From Lysobacteraceae bacterium 2PB (GTDB lineage Bacteria > Pseudomonadota > Gammaproteobacteria > Xanthomonadales > Xanthomonadaceae): a stretch of 64,000 bases of DNA. Both the position numbers and the translations under genes were made by a program. This document shows, piece after piece, positions 8,454 to 19,434 of the stretch (the first letter of the stretch is position 1; each line of letters opens with the position of its first letter). The notes under the pieces were generated by a model. It was not told where the DNA came from. It saw nothing but the letters and a program-made list of their open reading frames with translations, and did no database searches. The stretch lies in assembly GCA_005502915.1 (NCBI GenBank), contig SCMT01000005.1, positions 62,001-126,000 on the forward strand, read 5' to 3'.

Positions 8454-9683
8454 TCACACGGGGTCCGTCGGCTTGGACGTCTCGTCGGACGCCGGGCGGG
8501 CATGGTGCGCGCCCGCGATCTCGATCTTCGGCCCGTTCGCGCCATCGCCGAGATAGAAGCGGCTCGCGGTGTAGCGCGCGTGCGCATGGCGGATCACCAC
8601 GTTCGCCACGGCCGCGACCGGCAGGGCCAGCAGCATGCCGAGGAAACCGAACAGCGTGCCGCCGGCCATCACCGCGAACACCACGGTCACCGGGCTCAGG
8701 CCGACGCGATCGCCCACGAGCTTGGGCGTGAGGACGTAGCTTTCCAGCAGCTGGCCGATGCCCCACACCGCGAGCACGCCGACGATGTGCTGCCAGTCGC
8801 CGAACTGCACCAGCGCGGCGATGACGCCGCCGACCAGCACCGTGGTCGGGCCGATGTACGGGATGAAGGTGAGCAGGCCGGCGGCGACACCGATCAGCAC
8901 GCCCACTTCCAGACCCACCAGCCACAGGCCCAGCGCATAGAACACGCCCATCGCCAGCATCACCATGAACTGGCCACGCAGGAAGCTGCCGAGCACGGCG
9001 TCGGATTCCCTGGCCAGCAGGGAGATGGTGTCGACGCGATCGCGCGGCACCAGCGCGGCGACGCGCTGCACCAGCAGGTCCCAGTCGCGCAGGAAGAAGA
9101 AGGTCAGGAACGGGATCAGCACGAGGTTCGCGAACCAGCCGAGCACGGTGAAGCCGGACTGCGTGACCATGCCGAGCACCTGCGTGGCGATGCCGCTGGC
9201 GCCCTGCCAGTTGCGCTTGAGCATGTCCAGCAGGTAGTCCGGATCGAGCCAGGTCATCACGTCCATGCCGGTCTTTTCCTGCAGCCACGGCAGGCCGGTG
9301 CGCACCACCCACTCGAAATAGACCGGGATCGAGCGCGCCAGCACCTCGACCTGGCTCTGCACCAGCGGGATCAGCACCAGCACCAGCACGATCATCACCA
9401 GCAGCATCACGGTGAAAACCAGACCGACCGAGGCATTCCGGGAGAAGCCGCGCTTTTCGAGGCGGTCGACCACCGGATCGCCCAGCCAGGCCAGCAGCAG
9501 CGAGGCCGCGAACGGGGTCAGCACCGGCGTCAGCACCCAGATCAGCAGGCCGACGCCGACCAGCAGCAGGGCCCACTGCAGGCGACGGAAGAACGTGGCG
9601 ATGTCCTCGACCGGGCCGGGGTTCGGGAGACCGGGATTCGGCAGGCCGCTGGACGGGCCGCTGGGCGTCGATTCGGTGGTCAT
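8454..9683 (-). CDS. AI-2E family transporter (PerM-like permease)
   Basis: A 409-residue polytopic inner-membrane protein of the AI-2E/UPF0118 exporter family. Hydrophobic segments lie near 37-75, 88-112, 183-203 and in a cluster from about 240 to 370, with the family loop FIPYIGP near 286-292. A Pro/Gly-rich N-terminal tail (NPGLPNPGP) precedes the first segment. In Xanthomonadaceae this gene commonly precedes hda, matching the overlap here. Members have been linked to autoinducer-2 export or Na+/H+ exchange; the actual cargo cannot be told from sequence. Confidence 0.88.
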   Translation of the reverse strand: MTTESTPSGPSSGLPNPGLPNPGPVEDIATFFRRLQWALLLVGVGLLIWVLTPVLTPFAASLLLAWLGDPVVDRLEKRGFSRNASVGLVFTVMLLVMIVLVLVLIPLVQSQVEVLARSIPVYFEWVVRTGLPWLQEKTGMDVMTWLDPDYLLDMLKRNWQGASGIATQVLGMVTQSGFTVLGWFANLVLIPFLTFFFLRDWDLLVQRVAALVPRDRVDTISLLARESDAVLGSFLRGQFMVMLAMGVFYALGLWLVGLEVGVLIGVAAGLLTFIPYIGPTTVLVGGVIAALVQFGDWQHIVGVLAVWGIGQLLESYVLTPKLVGDRVGLSPVTVVFAVMAGGTLFGFLGMLLALPVAAVANVVIRHAHARYTASRFYLGDGANGPKIEIAGAHHARPASDETSKPTDPV

Positions 9684-9777
9684 GCGGTCAGGGCCCGTGA
9701 ATGGTGGTCGGTACGAAGGGAAGTGCCGGCATCGACTGCACGCGCGGCATGCAGGTCGACGCCAGCGCAGGTCGATG

Positions 9778-10914
9778 TCACCGCAGGTCGAAGACCGGCA
9801 CGGCCGGCGTCTGCGAGGACGGCTCGCCGTCCTCGGCGCTGGCCGGCGGCTCGTTGCCGACCAGGATGCCGCGCCCCTGGATCATCCGGCGGAAACCCGG
9901 CAGGCCGCTGACCAGGTCCAGCTCCAGCAGCAGGCCGTCGGGGCCGGCGCTGATCGGCCGGATCTTCCGGACCACGGAAATCTCCTGCAGGTGCGACATC
10001 AGGCGGATGTAGTCGTCGGCGCTGTCGATGCCGGTGATCTGCACGCGGTAATTGCCCGCCGGACCCGCGCCGCCGCTCTGGCGGGCGTAGCGACGGATCA
10101 GCGCATCGGCTGCGCCGTCGGCGCCTGCGGCCATCGCGCGGCGGGCATCGCCATCCTCGCTGGACCACTTGAACAGCACGCGGCCGGCGTCGACGAACAC
10201 CCAGTCGGCCTTCCAGCCGGTGCCCTTGCGGTAGAGCTTGCCGATCAGCTGCATCGGCGGGCTGTAACGGGCCGAGAGGCGCGAGATCGCGCCGCTGTCG
10301 CCGCGCCAGATGGCGCCGACGGCGGCCAGTTCGGCGGCGCTGCCGGTCGGCAGGCCGAGGCGGTAGCCGCGCTCGATCGCGCGGTCGAGGATGGCGCGGG
10401 CGGCATTGCTCTGGTTGACGCCGACCAGGCGCGGCCCCTTGCCGTCGTCGATCGCCAGCCAAAGCACCGGCTTGGGGCGCGGCTGGGGCCAGACCGGCAG
10501 GCCCAGCGCCGAGATCACGCCTTCGACCTTGGCCTGGTCGAAGCGCACCACCAGCGTGGTGCGGAAGGTCGGCGCGCCGGTCGCCGACACGCCCTGGTCC
10601 TGGCGGTAGTCGTAGCTGGCGACGTAATCCTTGGCGCGGCGCAGCTCCTGGCCGACGCCCGGGCGGGCGGTCGCGGCGCGGTCGCCGCTGATCTTCGCAA
10701 GCACCTGGGCCAGCGCACGGGCGAAGCCGTTGTTGCGCTCGGTGTCGGTCTGGCTGTTCACCGGCACCTCGGCCTCGAAGACGCCGCTGGCGCCGGCGCG
10801 ATCGCCTTCCACGCGCTGCGCGGACGCAGTCCCGGCCGGCAGGCCCGCCAGCAGACCCACGGCGAGGCACAGCCCCAGCATCCCGCGCACCACCCACCAC
10901 CTCGACTGCCGCAT
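9778..10914 (-). CDS. DUF2066 domain-containing exported protein
   Basis: A 378-residue protein with a signal peptide ([19 protein letters not shown] near 6-24, probable cleavage after ASA near 32). The mature part matches the DUF2066 pattern: short positively charged N-region, [15 protein letters not shown] near 65-79 and a family-like YDYRQD near 102-107. It is proline/charge rich toward the C-terminus. I chose the second Met because it gives a clean signal peptide. The gene is divergent from purM across 150 nt, an arrangement recurrent in gammaproteobacteria. The function of the family is unknown; periplasmic location is inferred. Confidence 0.82.
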   Translation of the reverse strand: MRQSRWWVVRGMLGLCLAVGLLAGLPAGTASAQRVEGDRAGASGVFEAEVPVNSQTDTERNNGFARALAQVLAKISGDRAATARPGVGQELRRAKDYVASYDYRQDQGVSATGAPTFRTTLVVRFDQAKVEGVISALGLPVWPQPRPKPVLWLAIDDGKGPRLVGVNQSNAARAILDRAIERGYRLGLPTGSAAELAAVGAIWRGDSGAISRLSARYSPPMQLIGKLYRKGTGWKADWVFVDAGRVLFKWSSEDGDARRAMAAGADGAADALIRRYARQSGGAGPAGNYRVQITGIDSADDYIRLMSHLQEISVVRKIRPISAGPDGLLLELDLVSGLPGFRRMIQGRGILVGNEPPASAEDGEPSSQTPAVPVFDLR

Positions 10915-11029
10915 CGTTTCGTCCCGGACATTGGCCAACGCCGGAAATGGTGCCACAACTGCCCCGCTCCATGCCCCGACAGGCGGCGCACCGGTGTCAC
11001 CGGCGTAGGCCCGGCCCGGCGCCAGCGGC

Positions 11030-11035
11030 TACAAT
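11030..11035 (+). promoter_or_regulatory. Probable -10 element of the purM promoter (TACAAT)
   Basis: TACAAT with a preceding GGC lies 29 nt before the purM GTG. No good -35 hexamer is visible at 16-18 nt. It resembles other GGCTAC-type starts in this window, such as the one at 44533. Confidence 0.4.
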
Positions 11036-11064
11036 GGCGGTTTCCCGCGCCCGCAGCCCTCGCC

Positions 11065-12126
11065 GTGACCCAGACTCCCTCCGCCCCCTCCGCCCTGACC
11101 TACCGCGACGCCGGCGTCGACATCGACGCGGGCAACGAAGTCGTCGAGCGCATCAAGCCGCTGGTCAAGCGCAGCTTCCGCCCCGAAGTGATGGGCGGCC
11201 TGGGCGGGTTCGGCGCGATGTTCGACCTCTCGGCCAAGTACAGGGAACCGGTGCTGGTCTCGGGCACCGACGGCGTCGGTACCAAGCTGAAATTGGCCCA
11301 GCAGCTCGACCGCCACGACACCATCGGCATCGACCTGGTCGCCATGTGCGTGAACGACGTCCTGGTGCAGGGCGCCGAGCCGCTGTTCTTCCTCGACTAC
11401 TTCGCCACCGGCAAGCTCGACGTGGACACCACGGTCGCCGTGGTCGGCGGCATCGCGAAAGGCTGCGAACTGTCCGGCTGCGCACTGATCGGCGGCGAAA
11501 CCGCGGAAATGCCCGACATGTACCCGCCGGGCGAATACGACCTCGCCGGCTTCTGCGTCGCCGGCGTGGAGAAGTCGAAGATCCTCGACGGCGCGAAGGT
11601 GCAGGAGGGCGACGTGCTGGTCGGCATCGCCTCCAGCGGCCCGCATTCCAACGGCTATTCGCTGATCCGCAGGATCTACGACCGCGCCGGTCGCCCGGCC
11701 GACCTCGACCTGGGCAACGGCGTGAAGCTGATCGACGCCCTGATGGAACCGACCCGGCTGTACGTCAAACCCATCCTCGAACTGCTCGGCGGCGCGCACG
11801 GCGGCGACATCCATGCGATGGCGCACATCACCGGCGGCGGCCTGACCGAGAACATCATCCGCGTCGTGCCCGACGGCCTGGGCCTGGACATCGATGCCGC
11901 CGCCTGGACGCTGCCGCCGGTGTTCCAGTGGCTGCAGCGCGAAGGCAACGTGCCGAGCGAGGACATGTGGCGCACCTTCAACTGCGGCATCGGCTTCGTG
12001 CTGATCGTCCCGCAGGCCGCCGCCGCCGCGATCGGCGACGAACTGGACCGCCTCGCCCTGCCGCACTGGACGATCGGCAAGGTCGTCACCGCCGCCGGCG
12101 AAGGCGAGCGGGTGCGGATCGGCTGA
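11065..12126 (+). CDS. purM: Phosphoribosylformylglycinamidine cyclo-ligase (AIR synthetase)
   Basis: Fifth step of de novo purine synthesis: ATP-dependent ring closure of FGAM to AIR in the cytosol. The 353-residue protein has the family landmarks: [11 protein letters not shown] near 14-24, [13 protein letters not shown] near 67-79, [11 protein letters not shown] near 145-155 and a C-terminal FNCGIGF. The start is a GTG 29 nt after a TACAAT element. It heads a plus-strand group with DUF2238, purN and two DUF3108 genes; purM-purN adjacency is classical. The stop codon lies inside a 13-bp tandem duplication. Confidence 0.96.
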   Translation: MTQTPSAPSALTYRDAGVDIDAGNEVVERIKPLVKRSFRPEVMGGLGGFGAMFDLSAKYREPVLVSGTDGVGTKLKLAQQLDRHDTIGIDLVAMCVNDVLVQGAEPLFFLDYFATGKLDVDTTVAVVGGIAKGCELSGCALIGGETAEMPDMYPPGEYDLAGFCVAGVEKSKILDGAKVQEGDVLVGIASSGPHSNGYSLIRRIYDRAGRPADLDLGNGVKLIDALMEPTRLYVKPILELLGGAHGGDIHAMAHITGGGLTENIIRVVPDGLGLDIDAAAWTLPPVFQWLQREGNVPSEDMWRTFNCGIGFVLIVPQAAAAAIGDELDRLALPHWTIGKVVTAAGEGERVRIG

Positions 12127-12146
12127 TCACGTCGGCTGATCACGTC
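12121..12146. repeat. Perfect 13-bp tandem duplication across the purM stop codon
   Basis: The 13-mer GGCTGATCACGTC occurs twice head to tail (12121-12133 and 12134-12146), followed by GGC. The first copy contains the purM stop codon TGA. This is a simple slippage-type duplication extending the spacer to the next gene. Confidence 0.9.
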
Positions 12147-12159
12147 GGCAGATCCTGGC

Positions 12160-12795
12160 TTGGCGCGCGCACGGGCGGACATCGCGAAGAGGACCGCCTT
12201 CGCGCTCACCCTCGCGGTGTTCGCGATCACCTGGATCTCGCCGCTGTGGCCGCTGGAACAGGCGCTGCACAGTTCGCTGACCGTGGTCGGGCTGGCCTGG
12301 CTGCTGCTGCACGACCGCCGCTGGCCGATGCGCAGCGGCGACTTCATCGCCATCTGCGCCTTCATCGCGATCCACTGCATCGCCGCGCGCTGGCTGTATT
12401 CGAACGTGCCCTACGATGCCTGGTGCCGCGCCCTGTTCGACTGGTCGCCGCAGTTGGCGTTCGGCTGGGAGCGCAACCATTTCGACCGGCTGATCCACCT
12501 CCTGTACGGCCTGTGCTTCACCGCCGCGCTCGCCGCCCACGCCCGCCAGCGCTGGCCGGGCGTCGGTGCCGGCGGCGCGTTCGCACTGGCGGTGCTGGCG
12601 ATCATGGCCTCCAGCCTGGTCTACGAGTGGCTGGAATGGGCCATCGCCCTGCTGCTGTCGCCGGACCAGGCCGAAGCCTACAACGGCCAGCAGGGCGACG
12701 TCTGGGACGCGCACATGGACATGCTGCTGGCCACGCTGGGGGCGCTCGCGACCTGGCCGTGGCGCGCGAAACATCCGCTCGGTACCCCCGCATGA
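12160..12795 (+). CDS. DUF2238 (YjdF-like) integral membrane protein
   Basis: A 211-residue inner-membrane protein with hydrophobic segments near 13-28, 37-51, 65-75, 110-128 and 145-163. The family stretch is FDRLIHLLYGL near 108-118, with a C-terminal QGDVWDAHMDM near 180-190 matching the DUF2238 signature. No biochemical role is established for the family. The assigned start is TTG without an obvious Shine-Dalgarno, so the first residues are uncertain; a GTG about 19 codons later is the alternative. Its stop overlaps the purN ATG (ATGA). Confidence 0.82.
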   Translation: MARARADIAKRTAFALTLAVFAITWISPLWPLEQALHSSLTVVGLAWLLLHDRRWPMRSGDFIAICAFIAIHCIAARWLYSNVPYDAWCRALFDWSPQLAFGWERNHFDRLIHLLYGLCFTAALAAHARQRWPGVGAGGAFALAVLAIMASSLVYEWLEWAIALLLSPDQAEAYNGQQGDVWDAHMDMLLATLGALATWPWRAKHPLGTPA

Positions 12796-13454
12796 CCGAA
12801 CGCTTCCGCATCGCCGTCCTCGCCTCCGGCGCCGGCACCAACCTGCAGGCGCTGATCGATGCCGTCGCCGCCGGAGACCTCGACATCGACATCGTCGGCG
12901 TGTTTTCCGACAAGTCCAAAGCCTTCGCGCTCGAACGCGCGCGCGCGGCGGGCATCCCGACCACGGTCGTTCCGCCGAAGCGCTTCGCGACCCGCGAAGC
13001 GCATGACGACGCCTTCTTCGCCGCCGTCGACGAGGCAGGGGCCGACCTGATCGTCTGCGCCGGCTACATGCGGATCATCGCCGCCGCGCAGATCGAGCGC
13101 CGGCCGAACCGGATGATCAACCTGCATCCCTCGCTGCTCCCGGCCTTCAAGGGCCTGCACACCCACCAGCAGGCGCTGGATGCGGGCGCGGCCGAACACG
13201 GTGCCAGCGTCCACGTGGTCACCGCCGACCTCGACGACGGCCCGGTGCTGGCCCAGGCGCGGGTGCCGGTGCTGCCCGGGGACGATGCCGAAGCGCTGGG
13301 CGCGCGGGTGCGGACGATCGAGCACCCGCTGCTGGTCGAGACCGTGCGCCTGCTCGCCGAAGGCCGCCTGCAGCTGGGCGCCGACGGCCCGCGCCTGAAC
13401 GGCGTGCTCCTCGCCGCCCCGCTTCAGCTGGGAGCCAACCGGCGACTTGCATGA
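12792..13454 (+). CDS. purN: Phosphoribosylglycinamide formyltransferase
   Basis: Third step of purine synthesis: transfer of formyl from 10-formyl-THF to GAR. The 220-residue protein shows ASGAGTNLQALID near 11-23 (phosphate loop) and INLHPSLLPAFKG near 105-117, which contains the catalytic Asn and His. The HVVTADLDDGPV stretch near 138-149 carries the catalytic Asp. Coupled by ATGA overlap to the gene before and to the DUF3108 gene after. Length and motifs are normal for the family. Confidence 0.96.
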   Translation: MTERFRIAVLASGAGTNLQALIDAVAAGDLDIDIVGVFSDKSKAFALERARAAGIPTTVVPPKRFATREAHDDAFFAAVDEAGADLIVCAGYMRIIAAAQIERRPNRMINLHPSLLPAFKGLHTHQQALDAGAAEHGASVHVVTADLDDGPVLAQARVPVLPGDDAEALGARVRTIEHPLLVETVRLLAEGRLQLGADGPRLNGVLLAAPLQLGANRRLA

Positions 13455-14224
13455 TCCCGGCCGTCATGCGCCCATTCGCCGCCCTCGCCCTGCTGCTCGC
13501 CCTCGCCGATCCCGCGTCCGCGCAGGATGGCGTGGCGTCCGCGCCGGCCGGGACGGAAGCGGAAGCGCCGCGCACGCTGGAACCCTTCGTCGCCCGCTAC
13601 GACGCGCGCTACCACGGCAAGCCGGCGGGCAGCGCCACGCTGCAGGTCGTGCGGCAGGCGCCGCCGCGCTGGCGCGTGGACCTGGGCATCGACGGCGAAA
13701 AAGGCATGGCCGGCGTGCTCGGCCTGAACGTGCAGCAGAGCACCGTGTTCGAAAGCAGCGACGGCGGCTACCGCCCGCTGAGCCAGAGCACGGTGCGCAA
13801 GGGCCTGTTCCTCGGCCGCAGGAGCACCGGTACCTACGACTGGGCCAAGGGCAGCGCGCAGTGGCGCGGCGACCTGAAGAAACGCCACCAGCAGCCGGTC
13901 GCGCTGCAGCCGGGCGACATGAGCGGCCTGCTGATCAATCTCGCGATCGTCCGCGACGCCCGCCCCGGGGTCGTCCTGCGCTATCGTTTCGTCGAAGGCG
14001 GACGCATCCGCGACCACGTGTACCAGGTCGCCGCCGCATCCGAGACGGTGTCGGTCGGCGAACTGAGCTACGACGTCCTGCGCGTGGCCCGCACCAACGG
14101 CGGCAACGACGACACCGTCGTCTGGGTCGCCGCCGGCGTACCGACCCCGGTGCGCATCCTGCAGCGCGAAGACGGCGAGGACGCCGTCGACCTGCACCTC
14201 ATCGAATACGAAGGAACCCCCTGA
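13451..14224 (+). CDS. DUF3108 exported protein, first of a tandem pair
   Basis: A 257-residue protein with a signal peptide (AALALLLALADPASAQ near 9-24) and the DUF3108 domain: FVARYDARYHG near 46-56, YDWAKGSAQWRGD near 128-140 and a C-terminal RILQREDGEDAVDL near 234-247. DUF3108 proteins are periplasmic or outer-membrane-facing beta-rich proteins of unknown function, often next to purN in this lineage. Overlaps the purN stop (ATGA), and its own stop overlaps the following paralogue (TGATG). Confidence 0.85.
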   Translation: MIPAVMRPFAALALLLALADPASAQDGVASAPAGTEAEAPRTLEPFVARYDARYHGKPAGSATLQVVRQAPPRWRVDLGIDGEKGMAGVLGLNVQQSTVFESSDGGYRPLSQSTVRKGLFLGRRSTGTYDWAKGSAQWRGDLKKRHQQPVALQPGDMSGLLINLAIVRDARPGVVLRYRFVEGGRIRDHVYQVAAASETVSVGELSYDVLRVARTNGGNDDTVVWVAAGVPTPVRILQREDGEDAVDLHLIEYEGTP

Positions 14225-14922
14225 TGTCGTCGATCCTGTCCCGCCTGCCCGTCCGCCGCGCGCTCGCCGCGCTCACGCTCGCCGCCGGCGCCTTCGTCGC
14301 GCCCGTACAGGCGCTGGAGCCCTTCACCGCCGACTACGAGGCCAATTACATGGGCCTCTCGGCCACCGGCCAGATGAGCATCGAGCCGCAGGGCGGCAAC
14401 CAGTGGAAGTACACGCTGAAGATCGCGAACAAGGTCGCGCAGCTCACCCAGACCACGGTGTTCGAGGATCGCAACGGCGACTGGCGCCCGCTCACCGGCA
14501 CCGATGCCTCGCTGCTGCTGATCAAGAAGATCCGCCGCAATGCCGTCTACGACTGGGCCGCAGGCGAAGCGCGCTGGACCGGCGACGTGAAGCCCGAACG
14601 CGCCGGACCGGTCGCGCTGCAGGCCGGCGACGTCGACGGCCTGCTGCTGAACCTCGCCATCGCCCGCGATGCCGTCGCCGGCAAGCCGCTGCGCTACCGC
14701 CTGGTCGACGAAGGCCGCGCCAAGCCGATGGCCTTCACCATCGCCGGCAAGGACACCGTGACCGTCGGCGGCAAGCCGCGCCCGGCGACCAAGCTGGTCG
14801 CCACCAGCGGCAACAAGCAGATGCTGATCTGGGTGGTGGAGGGCCTGGCCCTGCCGGCGCGGATCCTGCAGCGCAAGGACGGCAAGGACGACATCGACCT
14901 GCGCATCACCAACGTGCGCTGA
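14224..14922 (+). CDS. DUF3108 exported protein, second of a tandem pair
   Basis: A 232-residue paralogue of the preceding gene with its own signal peptide (ALAALTLAAGAFVAPVQA near 14-31). Equivalent positions are conserved: EPFTADYEANYMG, YDWAAGEARWTGD and RILQRKDGKDDIDL. The pair therefore arose by tandem duplication and has diverged substantially. The stop codon of the first copy and the start of this one share the A of TGATG. The function is unknown. Confidence 0.85.
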   Translation: MSSILSRLPVRRALAALTLAAGAFVAPVQALEPFTADYEANYMGLSATGQMSIEPQGGNQWKYTLKIANKVAQLTQTTVFEDRNGDWRPLTGTDASLLLIKKIRRNAVYDWAAGEARWTGDVKPERAGPVALQAGDVDGLLLNLAIARDAVAGKPLRYRLVDEGRAKPMAFTIAGKDTVTVGGKPRPATKLVATSGNKQMLIWVVEGLALPARILQRKDGKDDIDLRITNVR

Positions 14923-14940
14923 TCCCTGTTCCGCTCTCAC

Positions 14941-14972
14941 CCACCGGCGACCCGCTCCCGGATCGCCGGTGG
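14941..14972. terminator. Stem-loop between convergent genes (weak terminator)
   Basis: A perfect 10-bp stem (14941-14950 with 14963-14972) with a 12-nt loop lies 18 nt after the DUF3108 stop and just beyond the stop of the convergent minus-strand gene. Neither side has a T tract, so its strength as an intrinsic terminator is doubtful. Confidence 0.35.
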
Positions 14973-14974
14973 CG

Positions 14975-15430
14975 TCACTCGTCGCCGATCGCTGCGGGAT
15001 CGCCGCCGCCGTCATCGTCACCCAGACGCGCCGAATCGGCCGTACGCGTGCCGCGCTGCGTCGCAGGACGCCCGGACATCGACGAATTCGCGCTGCCCCG
15101 CCCCGCTTCGGCCATTTCGCAGCCCATGCCCGGGCGCAGCCCCGTGATCGCCAGCACGGTCAGCACCTCGCCCTCGGTACCGCGATCGATCTCACCGGTC
15201 ACTTCGCCGTACCAGAAGCCCTGCGGCGCAGGGCGCGCGCGCAGCTGCGCCACCGCCTTCACCCGCTCGGCATCGCGCAGCGGATACGCCTTCGCACCGC
15301 GCTCGCAGCCCCGGAACGTCGCCTCGCCATCCTGCAGCTCGATGACGCCGGCGTAGGTCTCCATGGCGCCGGCAGTGCCTGCCGCGAGCAGCAGCGCCGC
15401 AATCGACGAACACCACATCCACTTGCCCAT
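14975..15430 (-). CDS. Secreted hypothetical protein with acidic tail
   Basis: A 151-residue protein with a signal peptide (SIAALLLAAGTAGA near 9-22) and a small beta-rich core to about residue 105. The core contains GVIELQDGEATFRGC near 28-42 and a second Cys near 103. The last 45 residues are low-complexity and acidic (RLGDDDGGGD). Two Cys in the mature core could pair in the periplasm. No family recognised. Convergent with the DUF3108 genes and upstream-adjacent to murA, but separated from it by 61 nt. Confidence 0.6.
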   Translation of the reverse strand: MGKWMWCSSIAALLLAAGTAGAMETYAGVIELQDGEATFRGCERGAKAYPLRDAERVKAVAQLRARPAPQGFWYGEVTGEIDRGTEGEVLTVLAITGLRPGMGCEMAEAGRGSANSSMSGRPATQRGTRTADSARLGDDDGGGDPAAIGDE

Positions 15431-15491
15431 TTCGGATCCTCCTGATCGAACGTGGAAACAGCCCGGATCGATTCTGCGCCCGGCGCGTAAC

Positions 15492-17062
<1,571 letters not shown>

Positions 17063-17206
17063 GGCGAGGGTCATGGCGGATGGTGCCGGAGGGTTCGGGA
17101 GGCGGGGCCGCGCCGGCCGCAGTGGGCATCGCGCGGGCAACGTCCTCGATTCGGAGGGGAAGACCGGCATTCATCGCCCGTGCGGGCAAAGCTGAACGCG
17201 GGTGCG

Positions 17207-17212
17207 TAGAAT
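17207..17212 (+). promoter_or_regulatory. Possible -10 element of the kdsD operon promoter (TAGAAT)
   Basis: TAGAAT lies 37 nt before the kdsD ATG in the ibaG/kdsD divergent spacer. No convincing -35 hexamer is seen at the right distance, so this is a tentative call. Confidence 0.35.
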
Positions 17213-17249
17213 TGGCCGACTAGCGTAACGGAAAGCCGTCGGCTCCCCA

Positions 17250-18278
17250 ATGGCGAACGCCACCCCCACCACATCGCCTGCGGGCCCCCCGGACGACGCC
17301 CTGCTCGACGACGGCGCCCTCGCGGCCAGCGGCCGTCGGGTCTTCGAGGTCGAACGCGACGGGCTCGCGGCCGTCTCCGCCCGGATCGACGGCCAGTTCT
17401 CCGCCGCCTGCCGCGCCATGCTGGCCTGCCCGGGGCGGATCGTCTGCATCGGCATGGGCAAGTCCGGGCACGTGGCGCGGAAGATCGCCGCCACCCTCGC
17501 CTCCACCGGCACCCCGGCTTTCTACGTGCATCCGGGCGAAGCCGGGCACGGCGATCTGGGCATGATCACCGATCGCGACGTGGTCCTGGCCCTGTCCTAC
17601 TCGGGCGAATCCGACGAAATCCTGATGCTGCTGCCGGTGCTCAAGCGCCAAGGCAACACCCTGATCGCGATGACCGGCCGACCGCAGTCCACCCTCGCCC
17701 GCGAGGCCGACCTGCACCTGGACGTCAGCGTTCCTGCCGAAGCCTGCCCGCTGGCCTTGGCCCCGACCGCCAGCACCACCGCCTCGCTGGCGATGGGCGA
17801 TGCCCTGGCCGTGGCCCTGCTCGAAGCCCGGGGCTTCACCTCCGACGACTTCGCCCGGTCCCACCCGGCGGGCGCGCTCGGCCGCCGCCTGCTGCTGCAC
17901 ATCGCCGACGTCATGCATTCGGGCGACGAAATCCCCGCCGTAGGCCCGGACGCGACCCTCGGCGACGCCCTGCTGGAGATGAGCCGCAAGCGCCTCGGCA
18001 TGACCGCCGTGGTCGATGCCGACCGCCGCCTGCTCGGTCTGTACACCGACGGCGACCTGCGCCGCTCGCTGTCCGATCCCGCGACCGACGTCCACGGCAC
18101 CCGGATCGAGCAGCTGATGACCCGCACCCCGGTGACCATCGATGCCGACGCGCTGGCCGTCGAGGCCGCGCAGCTCATGGAAACCCGCAAGATCAACGCG
18201 CTGCTGGTGGTCGACGGCGAACGCCGGGTGGTCGGCGCGCTGAACATCCACGACCTGCTGCGCGCGCGGGTGGTCTGA
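17250..18278 (+). CDS. kdsD: D-arabinose 5-phosphate isomerase
   Basis: Converts ribulose 5-phosphate to arabinose 5-phosphate, the first step toward Kdo of LPS. The 342-residue protein has a SIS domain (about 45-190, with GMGKSGHVARKIA near 68-80 and SYSGESDEIL near 115-124) followed by two CBS domains (about 212-270 and 282-340). Full-length KdsD architecture rather than a SIS-only form. It heads the plus-strand run kdsD-kdsC-lptC-lptA-lptB, which couples Kdo supply to LPS export. Confidence 0.95.
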   Translation: MANATPTTSPAGPPDDALLDDGALAASGRRVFEVERDGLAAVSARIDGQFSAACRAMLACPGRIVCIGMGKSGHVARKIAATLASTGTPAFYVHPGEAGHGDLGMITDRDVVLALSYSGESDEILMLLPVLKRQGNTLIAMTGRPQSTLAREADLHLDVSVPAEACPLALAPTASTTASLAMGDALAVALLEARGFTSDDFARSHPAGALGRRLLLHIADVMHSGDEIPAVGPDATLGDALLEMSRKRLGMTAVVDADRRLLGLYTDGDLRRSLSDPATDVHGTRIEQLMTRTPVTIDADALAVEAAQLMETRKINALLVVDGERRVVGALNIHDLLRARVV

Positions 18279-18280
18279 GC

Positions 18281-18877
18281 ATGGAAAGCACCGCGATCGA
18301 CGCTGCCATGGACGCCCTGCCCCTCGATCGCCGCGCCGCCGGCGACACTCGGCTGATGGCGCGCGCAGGCAACATCCGCCTGGTCTGCTTCGATGTCGAC
18401 GGCACCCTGACCGACGGCCGCCTGACCCTGGACGCCGACGGCCGGGAAACCAAGAGCTTCCATGTCCACGACGGCCAGGGCATCGTCCTGCTGCGCCAGT
18501 GCGGAATCGAGGTCGCGTTCGTGACCGCGCGCCGCAGCGAAGTGGCCGAGCGTCGCGCCCGCGAGCTGGGGGTACGCTGCCACATCGGCGTGAAGGACAA
18601 GCTCGCCTGCGTTCGCGAACTCTGCGCGGAACTGGGCATCGGCCTCGACGCCGTCTGCTTCATGGGCGACGACCTGCCCGACCTGCCGGCGATGCGCGCG
18701 GTGGGCCTGTCGGCCGCCCCCGGCAATGCCCATGCCCTGACCGCCGCCGCTGCCGAACTGCGCACGGCCGCGAAGGCCGGCAAGGGCGCCGCGCGCGAGC
18801 TGTGCGACCTGCTGCTGGCCGCGCAGGGCCGCATCGACGATCCGCTGCCGCCCACCGCGCGCGGGGAGGTCTCGTGA
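18281..18877 (+). CDS. kdsC: 3-deoxy-D-manno-octulosonate 8-phosphate phosphatase
   Basis: HAD-family phosphatase that dephosphorylates Kdo-8-P. The 198-residue protein has the nucleophile motif FDVDGTLTDG near 37-46 (Asp38 and Asp40), TARR near 88-91 for the phosphate, and GDDLPDLP near 129-136. It carries about 25 extra N-terminal residues; a shorter start at Met26 is possible. It begins 2 nt after kdsD and its stop overlaps the lptC start as GTGA. Confidence 0.94.
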   Translation: MESTAIDAAMDALPLDRRAAGDTRLMARAGNIRLVCFDVDGTLTDGRLTLDADGRETKSFHVHDGQGIVLLRQCGIEVAFVTARRSEVAERRARELGVRCHIGVKDKLACVRELCAELGIGLDAVCFMGDDLPDLPAMRAVGLSAAPGNAHALTAAAAELRTAAKAGKGAARELCDLLLAAQGRIDDPLPPTARGEVS

Positions 18878-19434
18878 GCTGGCGCACCGTGGTGATCCTG
18901 TTGCTGTCGCTCGGCGCCCTCGCCGCGGGCTGGGCCGTGTGGAACCAGCAGCGTCCGCCGCCGCAGGCCCGCGTCGCCGACAACCGCCCCGACTACGTGC
19001 TGCACGACTTCGAACTGACCGCGCTCGACGGCGAAGGCAAAGAGTCGTTCACCCTGCGTGCCCCGCGACTCGAACGCCGTCCCGACGACGCGACCATGTC
19101 GCTGGCCACGCCGCTGTTCCTGATCCCGAACGCGGAAGGCCAGCACTGGGAAATCCGCTCGAAGCAGGGCTGGGTCAGCGCCGACCAGGAAGAAATCCGC
19201 CTGTCGGGCGAGGTCAAGGCCAACAGCCCGGCCGCTACCGTTCGCCCGGTGACCATGAATACCGAGACCCTGCGGGTGTTTCCACGCAGGAATCTGGCCG
19301 AAACCGACGATGTGATGACCATCGTTCAGCCCGGCTCTATACTCAGTGGACGCGGCTTTGCGGTGTCCACGGCCACGAAACGCTACGTGTTCCGATCCGA
19401 GGTCAAAACCCGCTATGTCCCAGCCCGTCGCTAA
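18874..19434 (+). CDS. lptC: LPS export system protein LptC
   Basis: Bitopic inner-membrane protein (186 aa) that passes LPS from LptB2FG to LptA. A single N-terminal membrane anchor (about 5-22) precedes a periplasmic beta-jellyroll containing YVLHDFELTALD near 40-51 and GWVSADQEEIRLSGEV near 97-112. The start is GTG overlapping the kdsC stop, with GGGGAGG about 5 nt upstream. The 3' end overlaps lptA by 20 nt. Confidence 0.9.
   Translation: MSWRTVVILLLSLGALAAGWAVWNQQRPPPQARVADNRPDYVLHDFELTALDGEGKESFTLRAPRLERRPDDATMSLATPLFLIPNAEGQHWEIRSKQGWVSADQEEIRLSGEVKANSPAATVRPVTMNTETLRVFPRRNLAETDDVMTIVQPGSILSGRGFAVSTATKRYVFRSEVKTRYVPARR

Noticed and set aside
9412-11064. In-frame N-terminal extension of purM
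   Set aside because: It would run through the opposite-strand DUF2066 and AI-2E genes; purM homology begins after the GTG at 11065.
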